This document shows, one piece after another, positions 1-5,672 of a stretch of 6,299 nt of DNA. The first letter of the stretch is position 1. Every line of letters begins with the position of its first letter. Source of the stretch: Solirubrobacteraceae bacterium (lineage in GTDB: Bacteria; Actinomycetota; Thermoleophilia; Solirubrobacterales; Solirubrobacteraceae); the NCBI GenBank assembly GCA_025935735.1, contig JAICUS010000368.1, positions 1-6,299 on the forward strand, read 5' to 3'. A program made the position numbers and the translations under genes. The notes below the pieces were generated by a model. It was not told where the DNA came from, did no database searches, and saw only the letters and a program-made list of their open reading frames with translations.

Positions 1-1
1 C

Positions 2-727
2 GACACGTTCGCCCGTGTGTGCGCGGATCGGGCGTTCTGGGCCGCCCTCGGCGAGGACGACGTCGCGGCGTGGGAGCCGCCGGACCGGCTGCTGGTCGCC
101 GACGACGAGCGCCTGGAGCGGATCGCGCTGGCGTTCGCCGCCGTCGTGGACGCCAAGTCGCCGTGGACCTACCGGCACTCGGACCGCACGTGCCTGATCG
201 CGCTCGGCCTGGCCGCCGCGCTGGATTGCCCCGCCGAGGAGATGCGCGATCTGCAGCGCGCGGCCCTGTTGCACGACCTCGGCAAGCTCGCGATCTCCAA
301 CCGCGTCCTCGACAAGCCGGCCCGGCTGACCGGCGCCGAGTTCGCGCTGATCAAGGAGCACCCCCTGATCACCGAGCGGATCCTCGCGCGCGTGCCGGGC
401 AGCGAGCACCTCGCGCCGCTGGCCGGCGCGCACCACGAGCGGCTCGATGGGAGCGGCTACCCGCGCGGGCTCCCGGCGCCCGCGTTGACGCGGCAGATGC
501 GGCTGCTGGCCGTCGCCGACGTCTACGAGGCGCTGACCTCGGAGCGCCCGTACCGGCCGGCGTTCACCTCCGATCAGGCCGTGTCGCTCATCCGCGGCGA
601 GGTCCCCGAGCGGCTCGATCCCGAGGCGTTCGGCGTACTTCAGCGACTCCTCGTGGCGGATGCGCCGGCCGTCGCATCGACCGCCGTCCACCGCGCCGAC
701 GCGGTGTTCCGGCTCGGCGACATATAG
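2..727 (+). CDS. HD-GYP domain cyclic-di-GMP phosphodiesterase, 5'-truncated
   Basis: The frame is open from base 2 with no convincing start, so the gene begins outside the window; the GTG at 17 is probably internal. The visible 241 residues hold a complete HD-GYP domain, a metal-dependent phosphohydrolase that hydrolyses cyclic di-GMP in the cytoplasm. Counting from base 2, the signature residues are H59 (YRHS), H91-D92 and K95 (HDLGK), H120 (KEHP), H144-H145-E146, G152-Y153-P154 (DGSGYP) and D173 (VADVYEALTS), followed by RPYR. All expected metal ligands are present, so it should be catalytically competent. The roughly 50 residues before the domain (FWAALGEDDVAAW, then a linker helix ending VVDAKSP) resemble the linker that joins an N-terminal sensory or degenerate HD region to the catalytic domain in actinobacterial members; that part is inference. 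It ends in TAG, 97 bases before the next gene, so it may be a separate transcription unit. The family is near certain; the input signal is unknown. Confidence 0.94.
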   Translation, partial: DTFARVCADRAFWAALGEDDVAAWEPPDRLLVADDERLERIALAFAAVVDAKSPWTYRHSDRTCLIALGLAAALDCPAEEMRDLQRAALLHDLGKLAISNRVLDKPARLTGAEFALIKEHPLITERILARVPGSEHLAPLAGAHHERLDGSGYPRGLPAPALTRQMRLLAVADVYEALTSERPYRPAFTSDQAVSLIRGEVPERLDPEAFGVLQRLLVADAPAVASTAVHRADAVFRLGDI

Positions 728-770
728 GGCGCGTCCACCCGCCGAGATCGAGCGATCGCCCGATGCGCCC
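727..770 (+). terminator. possible hairpin directly after the HD-GYP gene
   Basis: Bases 727-735 (GGGCGCGTC) can pair with 762-770 (GATGCGCCC) in a 9-bp stem with one G-U pair. The 26-base loop contains a further small GATC/GATC pairing at 746-749 and 754-757. The stem starts at the last base of the stop codon. No T-run follows, so it is not a classical intrinsic terminator. T-less hairpins are proposed to act as terminators in high-GC actinobacteria, but chance pairing is easy at this base composition. Confidence 0.35.
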
Positions 771-811
771 CGGGCCGGCGCGGCGTTGACTTGCCGCCAA
801 ACACCAGTCAC

Positions 812-817
812 GTGAGG
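812..817 (+). promoter_or_regulatory. ribosome binding site of the NHL-repeat gene
   Basis: GTGAGG lies 7 bases before the ATG at 825, a good match to the anti-Shine-Dalgarno at normal spacing. It fixes the start at 825, and the residues that follow form a signal peptide. Its last two bases also fall in the second arm of a weak inverted repeat, GCCGCC at 793-798 and GGCGGC at 816-821. Confidence 0.7.
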
Positions 818-824
818 CGGCGTC

Positions 825-3158
825 ATGTTTGGTTCATCTCTGCGATCTGTCTGCGCGCTGGGCGTCGCGCTGTGGCTCGCCGCGGCGGCGACGGCCCGCG
901 CCGACGACACCGCGTGCCCGGGCGCCGCGGACGCCTGTCCCTACGGCCGCGTCGTCGTGGTCGGCGAGGGCGGGCACGGTGTGCTCCGCCTCGCGCAGGC
1001 GCTCGCCGTCAGCCCCGATGGGCGGCGCGTGTACGTCGGGGACGTCGAGGGCTACCGGATCCGGGCGTTCACCTCCGACGGCCGCTTCATCACCGAGTGG
1101 GGCCGCTACGGCACCGGGCCCGGCGAGATCCGGGCGGTGGGCGGCCTGGCGACCGATGCGGCGGGCCGGGTGTTCGTGCTCGACGCCAACAACGACCGCG
1201 TGCAGGTGTTCTCTCCCGACGGCGCGCTGCTGGGCGCGTGGGGCTCGCACGGGACCGGGCTGGGCCAGTTCAGGCTGGGCGGGAACGGCGGCCTGGCGAT
1301 CGGCGGCGACCTCGCCTACGTCGCCGACCAGGACAACCACCGGGTCGAGCGCTTCACCCTGGACCCGGCGACCGGGCTGCCGGACGGCGACCCGGCGCAC
1401 GTGCTGGCGTGGGGAACGCTCGGCGATTGCGCGACCGCCTGCACGCCGCTGAACTTCAACCACCCGCAGGGCATCGCGGTGAGCACGGTCCCGGGCCAGC
1501 CGAACGACGTGTTCGTGGCCGACGACGACAACCACCGCGTGCTCGAGTTCGACGCGGCCGGCGTGCCGCTGGGCGCGATCGACGCGCCCGGGGCGCTGGG
1601 GTATCCGTATGACGTCGGCGTCGACGGGACGCACACGCTGTATGTCGTGGACAACTGCGATCCGGCGTTCAAGCCCGTGTGCACGTCGACGGCCACGCCG
1701 CGCGTCGACCTCACCCACCAGCAGATCGACAAGTACGACGCCGGTTCGCTCGCGTTCCTCGGTACGTGGGGCGTGTTCGGCGACCTGCCCGGGCAGTTCG
1801 AGTTCCCGCGGGCGGGAGCGGTCAGCGCCGATCCCGCGGGCGGGATCTATGTCGCCGAGGCCGCCAACAACCGCGTCCAGGCCTTCGACGCCACGGGCAG
1901 GTTCCTGCGCAAGTGGGGCATCTCCGGGCGCGGCCCCGGCTACCTGATCCGGCCGGAGGCCGTGGCCTCCGACGCCGGCGGCGACATCTACGTCGCCGAC
2001 ACCTTCAACGACCGCATCCAGGAGTTCGATCCCGACGGCCGCTACCTCGGCGAGTGGGACGCGCTGACCAACACCGGCTATCCCACCAACGGCCGCGGGC
2101 TCGGGCAGTTCAACAACCCCGCGGGGGTGGCGGTCGGCGACGACGGCACCGTGTACGTCGCCGACACCGGCAACAACCGCCTGCAGGCGCGCGATCCAGT
2201 CACGGGCGCATGGAGCGTCGTCGGCGGCGTCACCCTCACCGCGCCGCGGGGCCTCGCGATCGCCGGCACGCACCTCTACGTGGCGGACACCGGCGCCAAC
2301 GCCGTGCGCGCGCTGGACCTCTCGGTCCCGCCGGCGCAGGCCACGAGCGCGCAGTGGAGCCCCGTCGGCGGGACGTTCAAGGCGCCGCGCGCCGTCGCGG
2401 TCGACGCCGCGCAGAACCTGTACGTGGCCGACACCGGCGCCGACCAGGTCCAGGTCCGCGACGCGGCGTCCGGGACCTGGAAGAGCCTCGGCACGGGCCG
2501 GCTCAGCCAGCCTGCGGGGATCGCGATCGACGGCGGCGGCGTCCTCGTCGCCGACACCGGGCACGACCGTCTGGTGCACGTCTCCGGCGACGGCGCGGTG
2601 ACCCCGGCGTGGGGAGCCCGCGGCACCGGCGACGGCGAGCTCGACGGCCCGCAGGGCATCGCCGTGGACGCCGCCGGACGCGTGCTCGTGGCCGACGAGT
2701 TCAACGACCGGCTGCAGATCTTCGCGCCCGCTCCGCCGGCGGCGGCCCGCGCGCCGGAGCCACCCGCGCCGCCCGCGCACCCGGCGGTGGCGCCCGGGCC
2801 GGCGGCGGCGCCCGCGCCGGCAGCGCTCACGTTGAGCGCGGCCACCCTCGGCCGGGTGCACGGCGCCTGGGGAGCGGGCGTCGCGTTCACGTTCACGTGC
2901 TCGCAGGCCTGCCTGGCGACCGCGCGCGTGCGGCTGCCGGCCGCCGCTGCCCGGCGCCTCGGCCTGTCGCGCTCCGGGCGCCCGCTGACCGTGGGCCACC
3001 GCTCCGTGCGGCTCTGGCCCGGGCAGCCGCGGCACGTGGTCGTCCGGCTGCGCCGCCCGGCGCTGCGTGCCGCCCGGCGGCTCCGCCTCGACCTCACCGC
3101 CGACGACGCCGCCGGCGGCCGCGCCCGGATCGTGCGCGGGCTCTTCGGCGCCGGCTAG
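825..3158 (+). CDS. exported twelve-repeat NHL beta-propeller protein with CxxxC tail
   Basis: A 777-residue protein. Residues 1-26 are a Sec signal peptide: R7, a hydrophobic core at about 9-22, and an A24-R25-A26 cleavage motif before D27-D28. Residues of about 55-633 hold twelve NHL repeats, each with a core like YVADTGNNR. The core strands begin near residues 69, 116, 164, 229, 272, 341, 388, 443, 484, 532, 573 and 620. NHL propellers usually have six blades, so twelve repeats suggest two propellers in tandem. Such folds bind proteins, peptides, sugars or nucleic acids; no catalytic site is evident. A Pro/Ala linker (about 634-668) precedes a C-terminal domain with LGRV at 675-678 and C692-x3-C696. 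The mature protein has eight cysteines in four close pairs (31/38, 202/206, 278/286, 692/696), as expected for disulfides outside the cell. No transmembrane helix or LPXTG signal follows, so it is secreted or held non-covalently. Start chosen from the GTGAGG site and signal peptide. The ligand is unknown. Confidence 0.95.
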   Translation: MFGSSLRSVCALGVALWLAAAATARADDTACPGAADACPYGRVVVVGEGGHGVLRLAQALAVSPDGRRVYVGDVEGYRIRAFTSDGRFITEWGRYGTGPGEIRAVGGLATDAAGRVFVLDANNDRVQVFSPDGALLGAWGSHGTGLGQFRLGGNGGLAIGGDLAYVADQDNHRVERFTLDPATGLPDGDPAHVLAWGTLGDCATACTPLNFNHPQGIAVSTVPGQPNDVFVADDDNHRVLEFDAAGVPLGAIDAPGALGYPYDVGVDGTHTLYVVDNCDPAFKPVCTSTATPRVDLTHQQIDKYDAGSLAFLGTWGVFGDLPGQFEFPRAGAVSADPAGGIYVAEAANNRVQAFDATGRFLRKWGISGRGPGYLIRPEAVASDAGGDIYVADTFNDRIQEFDPDGRYLGEWDALTNTGYPTNGRGLGQFNNPAGVAVGDDGTVYVADTGNNRLQARDPVTGAWSVVGGVTLTAPRGLAIAGTHLYVADTGANAVRALDLSVPPAQATSAQWSPVGGTFKAPRAVAVDAAQNLYVADTGADQVQVRDAASGTWKSLGTGRLSQPAGIAIDGGGVLVADTGHDRLVHVSGDGAVTPAWGARGTGDGELDGPQGIAVDAAGRVLVADEFNDRLQIFAPAPPAAARAPEPPAPPAHPAVAPGPAAAPAPAALTLSAATLGRVHGAWGAGVAFTFTCSQACLATARVRLPAAAARRLGLSRSGRPLTVGHRSVRLWPGQPRHVVVRLRRPALRAARRLRLDLTADDAAGGRARIVRGLFGAG
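1029..2726 (+). repeat. twelve NHL repeats within the exported protein
   Basis: The region encodes twelve imperfect repeats of about 41-69 residues. Each ends its core strand in an acidic residue: D73, D120, D168, D233, D276, E345, D392, D447, D488, D536, D577 and D624. Repeats 8-11 are the most alike and read V-A-D-T-G. At the DNA level this gives near-identical stretches of the form GTNGCNGACACCGG around 2157, 2280, 2424 and 2547. Repeats 4 and 5 carry extra residues. The repetition follows from protein structure; there is no sign of a mobile or regulatory repeat. Confidence 0.9.
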
Positions 3159-3190
3159 CGTAAGTTCGGGGGCGCTTCCCGATTGCGGGG

Positions 3191-3207
3191 CGGCGAGCGC
3201 CTCGCCG
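3191..3207 (+). promoter_or_regulatory. perfect 7-bp hairpin between the two exported-protein genes
   Basis: CGGCGAG (3191-3197) and CTCGCCG (3201-3207) are exact reverse complements around a 3-base loop, CGC. The hairpin is followed by AAAG and ends 11 bases before the preferred ATG at 3219. There is no T-run. It could be a weak terminator or attenuator after the NHL gene, or a structure in the leader of the next gene that affects ribosome access. The perfect arms and tight loop make it more convincing than most pairings in such GC-rich DNA, but its function is unproven. Confidence 0.45.
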
Positions 3208-3218
3208 AAAGTCGGTCC

Positions 3219-5123
3219 ATGCACCGGCTCGCGCTCGCCCTGCTCATCCTCGCCGCGACCCCGGCAGCCGCCGCCGCGGCGCCCTTCGGCGAGCTGCCGC
3301 CGCTCGCGGTCAAGAGCCCCGCGCGCTGCCTGCGGGCGACCGGCGCGCCGGGCGAGGTGGTGCGCTGGGCACCGGGCGGGGCGGACTTCCTGGAGGCGAC
3401 CGCGACGGGGTTCAGCACGCCGGTGCACGTCACGCTCAGCGACCGCTTCGGCGAATGCCCGCTGGCGATGGCGCAGCCGAGCGGAGCCGCGATCGCGGTC
3501 GAGCGGACCGACGACGGCCTCGCCTTCGCGGTCCGCGACCCCGGGGGCGCCTGGGGACCCACGCAGACGCTCGACGCGGCCGACGACCACTTCATCGAGG
3601 ACCCCGTCGTGGCCGTCACGGCGCGCGGCGACGCGGTGGTCGCATGGACCGACACGGTGCTGGTGGGCTCGGGCTACGCCGCGCGGCTGCTGGTCGCGCG
3701 CCGTCCCGCGGGCGGCACGTTCGGCGAGCCGATCGAGCTGCAGCCGCTGAAGCGCTATCGCCTGTCGGCGCCGCACATCGCGCTGGGCGTGCAGGACGAC
3801 GGCACGGTCACCGCGCTCTGGGACGCCGATCGCGCCACGGGCGTGCTCCTCAAGCAGCTCTTCGCCGCGGTCGCGGCCCCCGGGGCGCCGTTCGGTCCGC
3901 CGGCGCGTCTGTCGGACCACCTCGAGCTGGAAAAGTTCTCGGTCACCGTCGCGCCGGACGGCCGCGCGCTCGCGATCGCCGACGAGGGTGCCCACACCCC
4001 CGTGCTGGAGCGCCCGCCCGGCGGCACGTTCGCCAAGGTGGCCGACCTCGGCTACACCGAGAGCCTCCTCGGCGGCACGCCGACGGCGGTGGTGCGGCCC
4101 GACGGGTCGGCGATCGTCGCCTGGCTGGACCTGTCGAACGTGCAGGCGCGTGCGATCCGCCGCACCGGCCCGGGACCGTTCGGCCCGCCCGAGAAGGTCG
4201 GCGCGAAGCCGGTGCGCCCGTACGCCCAGGAGCTCCCGGACTTCGACGGCGGCGCCCCCGCCGAGGACGACGGCCGCGCGCCGCGCGCCGCGTTCACGCC
4301 CGACGGCCGGCCGCTGTTCACGTGGGCGGCCGCCCACCGGCTCGACGGGCTCACCTGGACGGCGGCGACCGTCGCGACCTTCCCCGGCGGCGTCCAGACG
4401 CTGAACGGCCCGCTGCGCGACGCGGACTCCGTCACGCCGGTGATCCTCGCGGACGGCCGGCCCGCGATCGCGTGGTCGGACGTGTCCAGCGGCGGCGACT
4501 TCCGCCTGCACCTCGCGATCGAGGGCGCTCCGGCCGCGCCGCCGCCCCCGGCGCCGGCCGTCGTGCTCGGCCGCGTCGTGCAGATCCGGCACGGCCTCGC
4601 GGTCCCGTTCCGCTGCTCGGCCGCGTGCGACGTGCGCGCCACGGTGCCGGGCGGCATCGGCGGCCGGCGCTCGCTGCCGGCGGCCGGCACGGGCCGCCTG
4701 AAGATCCTGCCCGACTTCGGCCCGATCATGCTCCGGCGTCCGGACTCCGTGCCGGTCCAGGTGCTCAGCGGGGCACCGGGCGCGCGCACGGTGGCGCGCA
4801 GGTCGCTCACCGCCAGGCTGCGCGTCCCGCGGGTGCCGCGCCTGCGCGGCCTGAGCGCCGTCCGGCGCGGGAAGGAGATCGTGGTCAGCTGGCACACGGA
4901 TCGCCCGCTGCGCCACGCGAGCATCGTGGCCATCGCGTCCGACGACCGGGCGCTCGCGGACACGTTCTTCGGGACCACCACCGCGAAGGGCGCGGGCCGC
5001 GAGCGCTTCCGGATGCGCGTGGACACGATCTTCGGGAAGCGCTACGTCCAGCTCTTCCTGCTCGACACGCGCGCCGCCACCGAGCGCCGGATCGCGGTCG
5101 TGCGCGTCAGCCGCGCCGGATGA
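3219..5123 (+). CDS. exported propeller-like repeat protein with CxxxC module and Ig/Fn3-like C-terminus
   Basis: A 634-residue protein from the ATG at 3219. That start places a signal peptide at the very N-terminus: R3, a hydrophobic run at about 4-14, and an alanine-rich cleavage region near residues 18-21. A TTG at 3183 would add twelve polar residues and is less likely. The ribosome site is weak (GAAAG, 7 bases upstream). Residues of about 80-434 contain roughly seven repeats with a core like DGxAxxAWxD, near residues 88, 137, 194, 247, 295, 362 and 412. Several continue with a GxFGxP turn. This pattern suggests a seven-bladed beta-propeller of a non-NHL type. A Pro-rich linker (436-447) leads to a module with LGRV at 450-453 and C466-x3-C470, like the tail of the preceding protein. 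Residues of about 535-634 look like an Ig/Fn3-type beta-sandwich (IVVSWHTD near the start, RVSRAG at the end). Only four cysteines occur: 37, 80, 466 and 470. The family has no name I recognise; ligand and role are unknown. It probably acts outside the membrane. Confidence 0.9.
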   Translation: MHRLALALLILAATPAAAAAAPFGELPPLAVKSPARCLRATGAPGEVVRWAPGGADFLEATATGFSTPVHVTLSDRFGECPLAMAQPSGAAIAVERTDDGLAFAVRDPGGAWGPTQTLDAADDHFIEDPVVAVTARGDAVVAWTDTVLVGSGYAARLLVARRPAGGTFGEPIELQPLKRYRLSAPHIALGVQDDGTVTALWDADRATGVLLKQLFAAVAAPGAPFGPPARLSDHLELEKFSVTVAPDGRALAIADEGAHTPVLERPPGGTFAKVADLGYTESLLGGTPTAVVRPDGSAIVAWLDLSNVQARAIRRTGPGPFGPPEKVGAKPVRPYAQELPDFDGGAPAEDDGRAPRAAFTPDGRPLFTWAAAHRLDGLTWTAATVATFPGGVQTLNGPLRDADSVTPVILADGRPAIAWSDVSSGGDFRLHLAIEGAPAAPPPPAPAVVLGRVVQIRHGLAVPFRCSAACDVRATVPGGIGGRRSLPAAGTGRLKILPDFGPIMLRRPDSVPVQVLSGAPGARTVARRSLTARLRVPRVPRLRGLSAVRRGKEIVVSWHTDRPLRHASIVAIASDDRALADTFFGTTTAKGAGRERFRMRVDTIFGKRYVQLFLLDTRAATERRIAVVRVSRAG

Positions 5124-5659
5124 CCTCTCGCGGCCAGTGGCGCGCGTACCGGCAGGCGCTCGCGCCGGGAGCCGTCGAGGTCGGCTTGGAGCGGGTCAGC
5201 GAGGCGCGCGGTCTGCTGCGCCGCCGCGTCGTGGTCGAGGAGCGCCTGCTGGACCGGCGCTTCAGGCTCCGGGACGAGCTCGCGTGGAGCCGCTACCAGT
5301 CGCTCCTCGAGCAGGCGGCCGAGCACCTCGGTCGCGGCACGTTCGGGGCGTACGTCGACATCGACCCCGTGGCGGACGGCGTGCGCGTGCGGCTCGTGCG
5401 GCGGGCGCTCGGCGAGCTGGAGCTCGCGGTCGCCATCTCCGGCGAGCGCCGCTTCCGCGCCGACGAGATCTCCGCCTCCGCCGAATACGCGGAGGAGCTG
5501 CGTGCGGTCGCGCGTGCGGAGAACGACGCGTTCTGGGCGGCGGCGCGCGAGGCGGCCGAACGCGCGCGGTCGGCGCGCGAGGACGCGCGGCGGCTGGCCG
5601 GCGACGCCGCGCAGCTCAGCGAGATCCTCGAGTCCGAAGAATCCCCCGGGGGGCTGTAG
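5120..5659 (+). CDS. unrecognised 179-residue cytoplasmic protein, coupled to the upstream gene
   Basis: I do not recognise this family. The ATG at 5120 overlaps the upstream TGA as ATGA, a classic arrangement for translational coupling, and no good ribosome site precedes it. The frame stays open to TAG at 5657-5659. The protein has no signal peptide, no membrane segment and no cysteine. It is rich in Arg and Glu/Asp, so it is likely cytoplasmic. Predicted by eye: helices at about 20-72, a strand-rich middle at about 75-110 (AYVDIDP, then alternating V/R residues, then ELAVAIS), and a long charged helix at about 117-172 (AREAAERARSAREDARRLAG) that could form a coiled coil. The coupling suggests it is made together with the exported propeller protein, perhaps as a partner acting before export, but this is inference. 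Codon pattern (G/C at third positions) supports real coding. Confidence 0.8.
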   Translation: MTSRGQWRAYRQALAPGAVEVGLERVSEARGLLRRRVVVEERLLDRRFRLRDELAWSRYQSLLEQAAEHLGRGTFGAYVDIDPVADGVRVRLVRRALGELELAVAISGERRFRADEISASAEYAEELRAVARAENDAFWAAAREAAERARSAREDARRLAGDAAQLSEILESEESPGGL

Positions 5660-5672
5660 CTTCGATGTCGTC

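Noticed and set aside
786..814. TTGACT at 786-791 as a -35 promoter element for the NHL gene
   Set aside because: No TANNNT-like -10 lies 16-19 bases downstream; the 17-base position reads CACGTG. Transcription from there would also begin after the GTGAGG ribosome site, making that site useless.
2724..2830. Extremely GC-rich stretch that might be a separate element
   Set aside because: It is in frame within the NHL gene and encodes a Pro/Ala linker, a common way to separate domains in high-GC secreted proteins.
1679..3163. Long + strand open frames overlapping the NHL gene in other phases (also 791-1612 and 3455-5119)
   Set aside because: Their products are Arg/Gly/Pro/Ala-rich with no domain pattern, while the overlapping frame has a signal peptide and clear NHL repeats. 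The frame beginning at 3455 only becomes real at the ATG at 5120.
3183..3218. TTG at 3183 as the start of the second exported protein
   Set aside because: It adds twelve polar residues before the signal peptide and would place the 7-bp hairpin inside the coding region. The ATG at 3219 gives a standard signal peptide.
834..4916. A 1360-codon open frame on the minus strand spanning both exported-protein genes
   Set aside because: It lies opposite two well-supported genes. The product is low-complexity and rich in Arg, Ala, Gly, Val and Asp, with a periodicity that mirrors the sense-strand repeats. In DNA with G/C-biased third codon positions, stop codons are rare on the opposite strand, which explains the length.
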